A stretch of DNA of 64,000 bases from Siphonodentalium dalli. Lineage: Eukaryota; Mollusca; Scaphopoda; Gadilida; Siphonodentaliidae. The position numbers and the translations under genes are program-made. Shown here piece by piece: positions 13,101 through 25,528 of this stretch. Within the stretch, counting starts at the first letter, position 1; each line of letters begins with the position of its first letter. The notes below the pieces were generated by a model. That model worked only from the letters and a program-made list of their open reading frames with translations. It made no database searches and was not told where the DNA came from. The stretch spans positions 173,995,692 to 174,059,691 of the forward strand of contig CP136061.1 of NCBI GenBank assembly GCA_032622095.1. The letters run 5' to 3'.

Positions 13101-15870
13101 CAGCGGCCATCTTGGATTTTACTCTTTGTATGACTAAATTCTTTAGCACGGGCTGCAGGTTGTACCTTTAGTCTGATCATCATGAAATTTGTCATGAATG
13201 TTAATAATGATTATTATGAAATTTGTCATGGATATTGACATTGACATGTAGATGGGAACGAGTCATTTTGGGGTCATTCGGAAAAAAAACATGGCCGCCA
13301 GTGGCCATCTTGGATTTCAAAATTCAATCCATTAGCACGGGCTACAGGCCGTACCGTTTGTCTTATTGTCATGAAATTTGTCATGGATGTTAATATTGAC
13401 ATGTAGATGGGAACGAGTAATTTTTGGGTCATTTGGCCAAAAAACATGGCCGCCGGCAGCCATCTTAGATTTTACTCTTTGCATGACTAAATCCTTTGAC
13501 ACGGGCTACAGGTCGTACCTTTGGTCAGATCATCATAAAATTTGTCATGGATGTTAACAATGCCATGTAGATGGGAACGAGTCTTTTTTGGGTCATTCGG
13601 GCAAAAAACATGGCCGCCAGCAGCCATCTTGGATTTTACTCTTTGTATGACTAAATCCTTTAGCACGGGCTACAGGTCGTACCTTTAGTCTGATCATCAT
13701 GAAATTTGTAATGGCTGTTGAAATTAGAATGTAGATGGGAACGAGTCGTTTTGGGGTCATTCGGACAAAAAACATGGCCACCAGCATCCATCTCTGATTT
13801 CAAAATTTAATCCATTAGCACAGACCACAGGTCGTACTGTTCGTCTGATCATCATGAAATTTGTCATGGATGTTAATATTGACATGTAGATGGGAACGAG
13901 TAATTTTGGGGTCATTCGGCCAAAAAACATGGCCGCCAGCAGCCATCTTGGATTTTACTCTTTGTATGACTAAATTCTTTAGCACAGGCTACATGTCGTA
14001 CCTTTAGTCTGATCATCATAAAATTTGTCATGGTTGTTAACAATGACATGTAGATGGGAACGAGTCATTTTGGGGTCATTCGGCCAAAAAACATGGCCGC
14101 CAGCAGCCATCTTGGATTTTACTCTTTGTATGACTAAATCATTTAGCACGGGTTACAGGTCCTACTTTTAGTCTGATCATCATAAAATTTGTCATGAATG
14201 TTAATATAAATGACATGTAGATGGGAACGAGTCATTTTGGGGTCATTCGGCCAAAAAACATGGCCACCAGAAGCCATCTTGGATTTTACTCTTTGTATGA
14301 CTAAATCATTTAGCACGGGCTACAGGTCGTACTTTTAGTCTGATCATCATAAATTTTGTTATGGTTGTTGAAATTGTAATGTAGATGGGAACGAGTCATT
14401 TTGGGGTCATTCGGATAAAAAACATGGCCGCCAGTGGCCATCTTTGATTTCAAAATTCAATCCATTAGCACGGGTTAAAGGTCGTACTGTTCGTCTGATC
14501 ATCATGAAATTTGTCATGGATGTTAATATTGACATGTAGATGGGAACGATTAATTTTGGGGTCATTCGGCCAAAAAACATGGCCGCCAGCAGCCATCTTG
14601 GATTTTACTCTTTGTATGACTAAATTCTTTAGCACAGGCTACATGTCGTACCTTTAGTCTGATCATCATAAAATTTGTCATGGATGTTAACATTGACATG
14701 TAGATGGGAACGAGTCATTTTGGGGTCATTCGGCCAAAAAACATGGCCGCCAGCAGCCATCTTGGATTTTACTCTTTGTATGACTAAATCATTTAGCACG
14801 GGTTACAGGTCCTACTTTTAGTCTGATCATCATAAAATTTGTCATGAATGTTAATATAAATGACATGTAGATGGGAACGAGTCATTTTGGGGTCATTCGG
14901 CCAAAAAACATGGCCACCAGAAGCCATCTTGGATTTTACTCTTTGTATGACTGAATCATTTAGCACGGGCTACAGGTCGTACTTTTAGTCTGATCATCAT
15001 AAATTTTTTTATGGCTGTTGAAATTGTAATGTAGATGGGAACGAGTCATTTTGGGGTCATTCGGATAAAAAACATGGCCGCCAGTGGCCATCTTTGATTT
15101 CAAAATTCAATCCATTAGCACGGGTTAAAGGTCGTACTGTTCGTCTGATCATCATGAAATTTGTCATGGATGATAATATTGACATGTAGATTGGAACGAG
15201 TAATTTTGGGGTCATTCGGCCAAAAAACATGGCGGCCAGCAGCCATCTTGGATTTTACTCTTTGTATGACTAAATTCTTTAGCACGGGCTACAGGTTGTA
15301 CCTTTAGTCTGATCATCATAAAATTTTTCATGAATGTTAATAATGACATGTAGATGGGAACGAGTAAGTTTGGGGTCAATAGGCCAAAAAACATGGTCGC
15401 CAGCAGCCATCTTGGATTTTACTCTTTGTATGACTAAATCCTTTAGCACGGGCTACAGGTTGTACCTTTAGTCTGATCATCATAAAATTTGTCATGAATG
15501 TTAATAATGACATGTAGATGGGAACGAGTCATTTTGGGGTCATTCGGCCAAAAAACATGGCCGCCAGCAGCCATCTTGGATTTTACTCTTTGTATGACTA
15601 AATCCTTTAGCACGGGCTACAGGTTGTACCTTTAGTCTGATCATCATAAAATTTGTCAAGAATGTTAATAATGACATGTAGATGGGAACGACTCATTTTG
15701 GGGTCATTCGGCCGAAAACATGGCCGCCAGCAGCCATCTTGGATTTTACTTTTCTCTTCATGTATAGTATTAGACATTCAACTTTCCACATTCCTAATCG
15801 CTCCATTGACTGTAATACATTAAATTATTCCCTTTCCAAGTTGAGCTACAGTGTCATTGACACTTTCATT
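10138..15870 (+). mobile_element. Tandem-repeat-cored element (pearl/Helentron-like), copy 2, largest
   Basis: Same 5' end (TTAGCTCAACTTTACTTTG), same 3' hairpin end (GTGTCATTGACACTTTCATT) and same ~160 bp unit as copy 1, with about 35 units. Units fall into subtypes, such as ones with 'TTGAAATTGGAATGTAGATG', 'AATATTGACATGTAG' or 'TTTCAAAATTTAATCCATT'. Subtypes recur in the same order; for instance about 13850-14340 and 14480-14960 repeat as a ~620 bp higher-order block. This implies growth by multi-unit duplication. Open frames such as 12419-12721 (-) are repeat translations. Confidence 0.82.
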
Positions 15871-17245
15871 AAAAAACAGGGGGGTATACTGTTTTGCACC
15901 TGTCCGTCTGTGCGTCTATCCGTACGTCCGTCCGTCCGATGTCTGTTCATGTCATAATTTGAACAGTAGTCCTCGGATCTCAATGAAATTAGGTATGGAT
16001 GTTCACTACTATGAGGACATTAAATAGAGGTTTCCATTGTTTTGTTCGGATTTTCCATTCTAGAGTTATTCATCTTTGTTTATCTGGAAATGTTGGCTTT
16101 TTGGTCCGTCTGGTGTCTGTTCATGTCGTAACTTCAACAGTTTGGCTGCGATCTCAACCAAATTTGGTGTGGATGTTCACAACTATGAGGACATTAAATA
16201 GAGGGTTCCATCGTTTTGTTTGGATTTTCCATTCTAGAGTTATTCATCTTTGTTTATCTTGAAATGTTGGATTTTTAGTCCGTCTGGTTTCTGTTCATGT
16301 CATAACTTGAACGGTAGTGCTCGTATCGCAATGAAATTTGGTACGGATGTTGACTACTATGAGAGCATTCAATAGAGGGTTCCATCGTTTTGTTTTGATT
16401 TTCCATTCTAGAGTTATTCATCTTTGTTTATCTGGAAATGTTGGCTTTTTGGTCTGTCTGGTGTCTGTTCATGTCGTAATTTCAACAATTGTGCTGGGAT
16501 CTCAATGGAATTTGGTATGGATGTTCACTCCTATGAGGACATCCAAAAGAGGGTTCCATCGTTTTGTTTGGATATTCCATTCTAGTGTTATACATCTTTG
16601 TTCATCTGGAAATGTTGGCTTTTTGGTCTGTCTGGTGTCTGTTCATGTTGTAACTTCAACAATTGTGCTGGGATCTCAATGGAATGTGGTATGGATGTTC
16701 ACTGCTATGAGGATATTCAATAGGGGGTTCCATTGTTTTGCACCGCTCTTCCTTTCTAGAGTTATTCATCTTTGTTTATCTGGAAATGTTGGCTTTTTAG
16801 TCCATCTGGTGTCTGTTCATGTTGTAACTTCAACAATTGTGCTGGGATCTCAATGGAATTTGGTATGGATATTCACTGCTATGAGGACATTTAATAAGGG
16901 GTTCCATTGTTCTGTTCCGCTTTTCCATTCTAGAGTTATTCATCTTTGTTTATCTGGAAATGTTGGTTGTTTGGTCCATCCGATGTCTGTTCAGCTCATA
17001 ACTTGAACAGTAATGCTCGTAACTCAATGAAATTATGTATGGATGTTCACCACTATGAGGACATTTAATGGCACATTTAAAAGTTTGTTTTGGTTTTTTG
17101 TTCTATAGTTATCTTTGTTTATATGAAAATGCTGATTTCTGGGGCCATATGCCTGAGCAGAGCCATCATAAGTTATAGATGTGCCCACACTAGGCGGTAT
17201 GCCACGAGGGGGTATGCGCCGGATGACAGTCCATCTCTTGTTATT
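15871..17245 (+). repeat. ~174 bp tandem-repeat element, full copy
   Basis: Begins AAAAAACAGGGGGGTATACTG, passes a (CGTC/TCCG)n tract at 15902-15938, then six to seven units of about 174 bp. Each unit has GGATCTCAATGAAATT..GGTATGGATGTTCAC, TTTTGTTCGG, ATTCTAGAGTTATTCATC, TCTGGAAATGTTGG and GTCTGTTCATGTCGTAAC. The end is GGCGGTATGCCACGAGG..GCGCCGGATGACAG. The 222-residue frame at 16338-17006 reads through four units because the period is in phase; its translation is itself periodic and resembles no protein. Confidence 0.8.
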
Positions 17246-18580
17246 AATAAGGAATCAATTTAATACTCCGATTCCATGCTAACAAAATAAATGTCAACAT
17301 CTCCCGGCCACGTGGTCTCGCTTTGATTTTCCAGGAATTTATGTGTGATGTCATAAGCCATACATAGAAATTGTTCAAATGTATTTTTCGTTTCGAATCA
17401 TTCAGTCTCAGATAGATAGGCATTCGACACGTCACACCATGTGACCTCAAATAACTTAAACTGCCAATCATCGTGGCACGAGGGACTCACCTTTTGATGT
17501 ATGCTGACAATGAATGTTGGTTTCGGAGAATTCATTTGATATTTTGCTACAACATTCAAGCTGTTTCTTTATACTTGTACGCTCTCTGTATTTGGCCTAG
17601 GTCCGCAATCGCTCGCTCGCTGGTTTTCAATTTTAGCCGCACGATGGTGCGCAAGAGCGATCGCGCGCCTCAAAAATGAAATTCTGCTTATTACTGGCTA
17701 TACTTATATTTAATAGCATGCGGACATTCGCGATGTACAATAAGATTTATTAAAAAATTTCGGTAATTAAATGGTACATAAACAGCTAAGATCGACGTGT
17801 GAACTTGTCTGTAAACAGCCTACTCTTTCGTCAGTTTATATTTGAAATTTCGAAATTTTGAATCGAATTTGACTTTCGAATCGAATATCGAATATTCGCA
17901 GGACCCTAGAATAACTACCAGTGGATCGGATTACGAGTTAATTCAACTTAAAAGTAGTCAGCCTATCGTATTTATTTCGTTTGTTGACCTTTATTGAAAA
18001 AAAAATAACTCAGTATGTGTCCATTTCTGTGCTACAAAGTTGTTTCTTTCTGAAAAGCGACAACGCCAATTCGCATGACAGTAAAAATATTGTGATTTGT
18101 AATTTGCCGTACACTAGCATCTAAAGTTTAAGTATGATTGTGTGTGGATGCGCTGACAATTGCCATACAAATTCCCACCCGTTCTTCATTTGTACAAGCT
18201 CTTCAGGAACACATTGATGATTCAAGGCAATTGAAGAGGATGTGTTAAATAAGAGGCGTTTTAGCTCTCATTATTTATATTTTCCCTTGCACGATCATTG
18301 AACAGTACTCCGTGTGCATTGAACCGTTCAACTCAATGTCGATAATCCACCAAGGCCATTGTATGGCAAACGTATTCAGTGAGAGACTTTGTTCAAATGA
18401 TTATGCATTATAAATGAAATTGATAACATTCTAACAGTGGTATACTATCAAGAGGACAATATTGGTAAAATTTCTGCATAATTTCCAGTGTCGGATATAC
18501 ACAGTGGTTACTAAGGACGCAGTTTTATTCTAACTGTATAGTTTATAATAGGCTCTATATGTTCTCAAATAAAACTGTTT
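17246..18580. other. MDN1 intron, no gene seen
   Basis: Mixed unique sequence. A short palindromic stretch rich in TTCGAA/ATTCGAAT lies at about 17850-17900. From about 17930 it may belong to the older repeat that is clear from 18590. No gene is supported. Confidence 0.5.
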
Positions 18581-18589
18581 GCAAATTTG

Positions 18590-19085
18590 ATTTTTGATTT
18601 GATATCACAAGATGATATGATTTTTTTTATTTAATACATTGAGTGAGATGTGTTGAAAATTCAATAAAGTTCGGATGGGAAAGATCGACAAAGATTTTAG
18701 GTTTTATCTCCACGGCAGAATGAGTTCTGTCCCAATGTCACTCCAATTCAGCCCAATGCAGTGGGCACTGGTATTGCTTAGATTAATTAGCAAATAAATT
18801 ATTTTATTAATCTCCATTCGCATATACATACATGTAAGTATATTCTCCACAATATAATTGAAAAGCACAAAGAATGGACATTTCAATCCCCATGCTTTAT
18901 TTACAAACACTCCCGCCAAGAAATGCCCGCGGACAACACATGTGAAAATGTGTGCAAAATACATATTAATATGTATGATCAAGGTGCCAAAGTGGGGACT
19001 CACTTGTGGATATAAATATTACCCATTCAGTAATAAATAAATTATACCCATTGCAAATTCAAACTATATGTTAGAGTTAATTATT
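18590..19085 (-). repeat. Older interspersed repeat, reverse copy, first part
   Basis: Reverse-complement relative of about 42590-43440. Landmarks are the TTGATTTGATATCACAAGATGATATG region, CAATTCAGCCCAATGCAGTGG (43230 has the reverse) and ACACTCCCGCCAAGAAATG (reverse of GGCGGGAGTGTTTTTTAAAT at 42599). It is interrupted at 19091-20814 by a younger element and resumes at 20815. Confidence 0.65.
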
Positions 19086-19090
19086 ACTAA

Positions 19091-20814
19091 GGCCAAAAAA
19101 AAAAAGAGTTTTGGTTCTCGGCAATTTTTTTTTCAAATCAATGAGGGAGGGAGGGTTTTATTTTTATTTTTTATTTTTTTCTGCGCATAGTAAGTATGGA
19201 CAAAGATACCTTCCTCTGTCTAGTAATAACCAGAAATGTAGAGGGAACTGTTATGCATATAAACTCATTTAATCTTATATAAAAATTACATTGTACTACT
19301 AGTGTATGATTGGGATTACCTAACATTATATAATGCCCCTGACATTAACTACTGTTATTGTTGTCTAAAAACTGATACCTCCCCATTCTAATATGTGATC
19401 CTGAATTTAATCCTGTGCCTTTCAATTGTATAAAGTTACAATTAGTGTAAGTTAGTTCACAATGACTAATTGTAAGAAGAGCATGAGGGTCAGCTTAGGC
19501 CAAAAAAAAAGAGATGCTATGTTTCCGTACATCGACCGACCCTAAAAATAACCCGCCGACCCTAATCTTTTTATTGATATTTTGAGAAAAAGTCAAAATT
19601 GTTTTTTTGTTTTTCACTGTTTTTACCACTAATGCTCATAAATATTGATGATCATTAGTGTGCAAAACACATGGTTTCTAACATATGCCTGTGAAAAGTG
19701 ACCATGAAGTGACAGTTGTCTCAAAAGCCCCAGGTGTGTGATGGGTAATTGTGGATTGATAGACATGAATTTTGCAATTTTAATTTCATGAGAGTGGATC
19801 TCATGCCTGCTTCACCTGTATTGCCTTGTTTGGGACTTATGGAACATACTCATGGGTTCCAAATAAACATGCATGCACATTTATTATTTTCTTGGGAAAT
19901 TCCCCCCCCCCCCCCCCTGCACAGTGCTTATTTGAGTCTCCAAGTTTATTAATTTTGAGGGTATGAAAATTGAAATCAGCACAAACTCAAGATTTCTATA
20001 TGATTCTGATACCAAATTGATGAGCTTATAATTTTATGCATGTACATATTCAAGTATATGGCATACATGTGAACATTTAAATATTGAATAAAACACTACA
20101 TGACACATACTATGTTGATTCCTATGCTTGATCTACATGTACTATAATTTTTTTAACTATAGTTGATGTTTTGCCTCCAGACAATGGGATGTAGTTGTCA
20201 CAATAAAAGTATGGTATAATGGCGGTATAATGGGTAAAATCCTTATGAAAGCTAGTGACATAAATTTTGTACCAAGTTTATAGCCAAATTTATGAAAATG
20301 TGGTATGTGAATAATAAATAACATACTTAAGCATGAAATAAGTTTGATCTTTCATCAATCAATAAATGTATTTTTACACTGTGTTTATCAAGTAATACTT
20401 TCCCCACAACACAAGTTGGCATTTTATGTCACTTCGGTCGAGGTAATTAAATATTTCTGCAGCTTGATAAAAAATATCAAAATTAAATTAAAAAAAAATA
20501 TTTCCCCACCGACCTACCCTAATTTTTTCACTCCATACAATCTTTTTTTTTTTGGCCTTATCATTTTCTTAATTGTAGTCATCTACTTCATGTTGTAAGC
20601 CTGCAAGTCACTTTTTAACACATTACATGTTAGAGCTCAATGCACACTATTATTCAACACATATCTGCTACGGACATGTTTATAAAATAAAAAAAAATTA
20701 AAAAAAATTGTAAGTTTTTTTTTCATAACATCAGGCATTGCAATAAAAAGGCCTAATGCTGCCCTTTTTATTTAATGCGGCGGGGCCTGAGAACCAAAAC
20801 TCTTTTTTTTGGCC
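19091..20814. mobile_element. GGCC-tipped TIR element, outer copy
   Basis: The left tip GGCCAAAAAAAAAAAGAG continues with TTTTGGTTCTCGGC. The right tip is its inverse: GAGAACCAAAACTC, TTTTTTTT, GGCC ending at 20814. Flanks are TAA on the left and TAG on the right, a near match to a TWA duplication. It lies inside the older repeat (18590-19085 plus 20815-21110) and itself carries 19498-20557. No transposase is visible. Confidence 0.7.
19498..20557. mobile_element. GGCC-tipped TIR element, inner copy, TTA duplication
   Basis: Both tips are inverted GGCCAAAAAAAA(A)AGA, followed by related sequence. It is flanked by TTA at 19495-19497 and TTA at 20558-20560, as expected for PIF/Harbinger-type transposition. 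The word CCGACCCTAA (with variants) occurs near both ends on the same + strand (19536-19567 and about 20508-20525). The element is 1060 bp with no transposase, so non-autonomous. A C14+ tract lies at 19903-19917. Confidence 0.78.
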
Positions 20815-21110
20815 TAGACTCAGTTCAATTGACCGTTCGTCCATTGATTCCATTGAACTTATTTGATCAGCTGAATGATGATGAAAAATTGACAGTAGAT
20901 TTCCGACAGCGCTCAATGTAAATAAACTTGAATAGAAAAAATATGTATTGTTCGATTGGGTTCTCTTATTTGATTCATAAACTTATTATTCTCTGCGCAT
21001 TAACATTGTGATATACTCAAGTAAATTGACCACATCGTGATATTAAAAATCAGAGATTTGACCTGGTATAAAATGTGTATGTTTTATTGGAACACACACT
21101 AGACATTCGC
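20815..21110 (-). repeat. Older interspersed repeat, reverse copy, second part
   Basis: Continues 18590-19085 beyond the nested element. Landmarks are CATTGAACTTATTTGATCAGCTGA (reverse at about 42358) and TTATTATTCTCTGCGCATTAAC, then ATATACTCAAGTAAATTGACC (reverse at about 42190-42245). Confidence 0.65.
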
Positions 21111-21709
21111 AGCCACACGATCGTGCCAATTTAAAATTCAATTCAATTCAATTTCAACATGAATATTTACCGGATTTACTTAATCTGCATTTTAGAAATG
21201 CCTTGCCATTTTATATTGCATATGATTGCTCAAAAGTTCAAAGATAAATTACTTTTCTCGACTGTAATAGATGCAAGGAATTGTTTAATTGTTTCATTCT
21301 ACACGATGCACGGAATGTATAACAAAATGAATTTATATGAAGTTAAACAACATCAATAATGTAAATATAAATATAGATTTTTTTTCAATAAATTGACGTC
21401 GTAACATATAGTTGTGTTAGCTGGGATGCTGATATGCGTATTGGGTGTTAACATGTTCAGAGTTTCTCAAACTTTCAAACTGAAAGTTTCTAAAAGTTAT
21501 TGGGATTTTTTTTTGCTATGCCTGTACATGGGTCTAGATGAGGTTTTTACATAGTTTGAAAACCAAATTCTGATTTGTGTATGTAGATTTGCTATATTAT
21601 GAGATATTGGGATAATTTGTTACAAGCTTAGCAAGAAAAACTTAACTTCAGAGGGATAGGATTGGCCAGTGTTATTCTCACAATAATTTAGTGCTTTTAT
21701 CTGTCGCAG
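21111..21709. other. MDN1 intron 3' end
   Basis: AT-rich intron sequence leading to the acceptor of exon b (TTTTATCTGTCGCAG, AG at 21708-21709). No other feature. Confidence 0.6.
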
Positions 21710-21989
21710 GGTATATGTTGCTGGCTAGTCGTGTAAGGAAGCCTGAAGAAATGACAATAGTTCAAGAAGTTATACAGACACACCTCAAGAGGAAGGTTTT
21801 ACCTGAAAATCTCTTCACTCTACAATCTACGACTTCACCATCAACAATAACACTTTTGAAGGGAATATCAGAGCATCAGATTGATGGTTTCTCTCATGTT
21901 GTTTGGACACACAGCATGAGGAGATTAGCAATTCTAATAAGCCAAGCAATAGAATACAGAGAGCCTGTTCTTTTGGTTGGTGAAACTGG
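21710..21989 (+). CDS. MDN1: Midasin (MDN1) internal exon b: module linker to start of Walker A
   Basis: Starts after CAG at 21709. Two bases complete the Gly codon split from exon a, and the frame reads YMLLASRVRKPEEM..., then VVWTHSMRRLAILI, and ends EPVLLVGETG. These are the N-terminal strand and helix of an AAA+ large subdomain (probably AAA4) and the first half of its P-loop, GETG. The donor is GTATGT at 21990, in phase 2; the next exon supplies the rest of Walker A. The exon is 280 bp and fully open. The middle (residues ~28-60, LKRKVLPENLFTLQS...) is the usual variable linker. The apparent open frame upstream of 21710 is intronic. Recognition rests on remembered conservation of midasin across eukaryotes. 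Confidence 0.92.
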
Positions 21990-22217
21990 GTATGTAGTCA
22001 GGACTTGATTGAGGGATATTATGAACCATATCTTGTTACAATGAGTTTTGGGTGCCCAGAATGAAGCTGGTAGTGAATGGTAGCCATTATTTCAGAATGC
22101 AAAGGTAATAGCGGGTGATCACCGGTCTTTTAAGATCATTGCTGATTTTTCATCTTTATCTAAATATATTTTCACTGTCAAAAGTTAATTGAGCGACTAT
22201 ATCTCAAATACCCTTAA
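21990..22217. other. MDN1 intron 5' part
   Basis: Short unique intron stretch after the donor. The last three bases (TAA, 22215-22217) match the target site of the element that follows. Confidence 0.5.
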
Positions 22218-24603
22218 GGGGTCATCTCAAAACTACTATCGGGATCCCGATTCAAGTTTTGATTCCAAGTTATTAAACTGTCCATTGAATTATTTTTGCA
22301 TATTATTCATACAGCACATATCTCCTAGAAATGCTCTGAAGGAAACATAAAAAGAAATTTGTTTCATAAAGGTAGTATCCCTTCAACACTAGCAATAGAC
22401 TGTTCTAAAGTGAACGTGATAAAAAATTGAAATATATATTTGATAAAAATCGAATAAATTACCAAACATGTGAAATAAATGCCATAAAATTACGATAATT
22501 ACTACACATTGGCTTCAAATAGTTGATTTTCGATCGCAGGTATCTTGCTTCAAACAATGTTTGAGAACTATATTGTTCGGCTGATTTTCCCCACCTGATT
22601 TGCGCTTATTTTTGGCGCCATCAGTATCTTGTAAACAATTCACGCCACCAGGATTTCGATTCATCATTCAAGAATAAATTCGTTCTCAAAACTATGGGCA
22701 ATAAATATAATTTCTCCCGTGTATTGTTTTTATCAATCATACTCAGTGTAAAATTGACAAGGTAATTCTTAAATGCAGATAACGAAATGCGCTAAATCAT
22801 TAATTGTGAAAATGGCGCGTCCTGCACGTGTTCGCCGGCCTTGCCGCCTATACTGACACAAATAAAACATAGTAAGTCAATTCTTTAATTTTTCACATCA
22901 CAATTTGGCGTATTTCCTAGAGACTATCTATGTGATAATGCGCAGTGAATGCGAACATTAGTAATCACACAAGAACAAAATAATCAGCGGTGACAAAAAT
23001 GTTTACCCCTCCAAGAACCTCATATGCACCTAATGTTCGTACTTGACCCAGTTATGATCGATAGATCCGTGCATATTTCGATGCGTCGATCATGCCGTCA
23101 TATATGACATAATAATTATTGGCAAGTCATTTTAAAACAATGGACTGGCTATTAATATCGAAAGTACGCGTGCATTTGAGATATCAAACTAAATAAAAGT
23201 TAGCAAGACATCTTTTTGAAAAAAAATGACGAAATATAGGAGCAGGCCTACTACAAATAAATCGCATCGTGTTACCTTGACCTTGATAATGCAATCGTGA
23301 AATTCGACACTGTCAACATAATTAGGCTATGTTCAACTTATCGAAATAATCAATGCAGCCTTATAATTAGTAGTAATTACAGAAAACGAAATTAATATGA
23401 AAAGCAGCCCATGCACACATTTAATTGCTTCGCGTATTTATAACCTTTGCACAGCAGATTTGCATGGAATTTTCCATTCATATTTTCACAGGTCTGTATA
23501 GACGCTCTTTATTTACCATATTACGATTCATGAAAAAACTATGGAATATTACTGCTAAATGTTGCTAAAACTTTACATGTACAGCAGGACACACCCCCCC
23601 CCCCATAATTATGGCGAGATTTGTTGTTTCCATGCATGTGCTGGTAAACAAAAATGCAATTGCGTTATAAAGCACATCAAATGCTGCATGGACATCGCAC
23701 ATTGCAATATAAATTTCGCCTAGGCTATGTATATTCGGAATATACGTGTACACAGGCCCGATATTTTTTTAAGCTTGAGTTGTCCCATGTTTGAAATTGT
23801 TTTATAAATCCGTTCACTGTGTGAAAATTGATAACGATTTGTCTTCAAGACGTTTTACTCTGCAATGCCACATGTGTTGTTCCCAGAAACGTAAATATTG
23901 ATGACCCCAATTCCTGGAATCAGGCTAAAAATAGAACATACGACATCTCGTGTTAAGACTGCACTCGATTGTGCATGCATTGTGTCATCGGCGATTCGCG
24001 ACTAAATACAAATCTTTTACATTTGCCATAATATATTTATTTCTTTATTTCCTCCATATTTAAAAGTCGGATGTATTTAAACATATTACAAACACAAGCT
24101 TTGAAGATAGTATCGGCCTACAACTGCATACATATTTGGGTATGCTCCCCGTGAATTGATTTTGAAGATTTCCCGATGGGTGGGGTGTATTGTCCGGGTA
24201 AAATATCGATATTGTACGTAGCACCCACTGATCACCACAGTATAACATATAATAGTTCTACGACACGTGTCCCCTGCATGATACTTTAAAACTTTATACT
24301 AACGATTTCTCATATTAGGAAACTATTAAATCAATAATAAAGATAGGCCTATAAAACATAAAATCCCGATAAAAGTCCAGAGTAATACCGATACAGAAAC
24401 TTTCCAAACAACATGCGTTGTTTTCGGAATATGATACTCCGAAATGAAAGTAATCTCCGATAGAATCCAGATAGACTTATGTAAAAATTCCGATAATTTC
24501 CCGAAAAAAGTTGGGTCATTTCCCGATATTTTCCCCGATAACTGTATATAATGCTATCGGGATCTATTGGGAAATAGGCTGATTTCCCGATAGGAGTTTT
24601 GAG
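22218..24603 (-). mobile_element. GGGGTCATCTC TIR element, short copy (Harbinger-like)
   Basis: The left tip GGGGTCATCTCAAAACTACT is preceded by TAA and followed by ATCGGGATCCCGAT. It is a reversed, shorter relative of 39453-44039: 23200-24600 corresponds in reverse to 39453-41330, and 22218-22470 to about 43430-44039. Its right end stops at TTTTGAG (24603), where a second GGGGTCATCTCAAAACTA tip begins, so the terminus is truncated or overrun. The right arm is rich in TTCCCGATA. No transposase. Confidence 0.68.
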
Positions 24604-24760
24604 GGGTCATCTCAAAACTAAAACCGGTAAAATGGGCAAAAACACCTGATTTATCCGATTGACCACGCATTGTGGAAGTCATTTCTACCGATAAAATACC
24701 GATTACAACGTAGAAATGACATTTTTGAACAACGCGTCAATCGGTGAAATCGGTACTGAT
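24603..24760 (+). repeat. Second GGGGTCATCTC terminus abutting the previous element
   Basis: Starts GGGGTCATCTCAAAACTAAAAC at about 24604 and continues with ACCGGT/ACCGAT words and a foldback pair (GTCATTTCTACCGAT against GTAGAAATGAC). A matching right terminus was not found, so it may be a fragment. Confidence 0.5.
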
Positions 24761-25148
24761 TTTTCTGATTATGTCAATTTGTGACCGTCACAATCAGTAC
24801 TTAATCTACCAGTCAGAACGTTACTCAAATATAACGTCACTAATGATTGCAACACATGATTTAAAGTATTTATTTTCAAGTTAATTCCGCTACCACGTAG
24901 GCCTGTATTATATATATACTTAGAGGGAGCTTATCTAATTAGATTTAATTAGATTTTTCTGATTATGTCAATTTGTGACCGTCACAATCAGTACTGAATC
25001 TACCAGTCAGAACGTTACTCAAATATAACGTCACTAATGATTGCAACACATGATTTAAAGTATTTATTTTCAAGTTAATTCCGGTACCACGTAGGCCTGT
25101 ATTATATATATACTTAGAGGGATCTTATCTAATTAGATCGGAATTTCC
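24761..25148 (+). repeat. Recent 194 bp tandem duplication
   Basis: Copies 24761-24954 and 24955-25148 differ at only a few positions (CTTAATC/CTGAATC, CGCTACC/CGGTACC, GGAGC/GGATC). Each ends in GGGA(G/T)CTTATCTAATTAGAT, the tip of the TCCGAT-rich family. Confidence 0.85.
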
Positions 25149-25168
25149 GCCGGAGATCGGAGTTTTTA
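25119..25168 (+). repeat. Tip of TCCGAT-rich foldback family
   Basis: GGGATCTTATCTAATTAGAT then CGGAATTTCCGCCGGAGATC. It is the inverse of the terminus at 36415-36457. It is cut at 25169, where a poly-C hairpin element begins. Confidence 0.65.
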
Positions 25169-25170
25169 TA

Positions 25171-25430
25171 CCCCCCCCCCCCGCAACGAAGTTGGGGGGG
25201 GGGGGGTAAACTGGAGTCAGCTTGTCCGTCCGTGGACACAAATTTGTCCGGAGTTTTTCTCAGTCGTTTTTTGATCAATTTCCGTGAAACTTGGCACAGA
25301 CATCAACCACCATGGGAACCTGTGCACCTGCGATTATGACGTCTGTCTGTCTTTTTATCGCCCTTTTTCGACTTAGAACATTTTTGCAACATGCACAATT
25401 TTGACCGAGCTTTTATTCCTACATTTTTAT
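25171..25430 (+). repeat. Poly-C/poly-G hairpin-started repeat fragment
   Basis: C12, then GCAACGAAGTTG, then G13 (25171-25206) form a hairpin. GTCCGTCCGTGGAC and a unit with GAAACTTGGCACAGACATC follow. It has the same layout as the other hairpin-started families. It is cut off by the next element at 25431. Confidence 0.65.
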
Positions 25431-25516
25431 GTTTACCCATACCATAGTATGGTAAACCCATACCATAGTATGGTAAACATAGTGTCAACGTCCGGATTGA
25501 CCACTCGTCGTTAGTC

Positions 25517-25528
25517 CGTCTGTCTGTC

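Noticed and set aside
16338-17006. 222-residue open frame, the longest in the window
   Set aside because: It is a translation of four in-phase ~174 bp repeat units. The protein is periodic and the same DNA occurs elsewhere as non-coding repeat.
17580-17680. GCGATCGCGCG-rich stretch as a possible CpG promoter
   Set aside because: Too short and isolated; no adjacent first exon.
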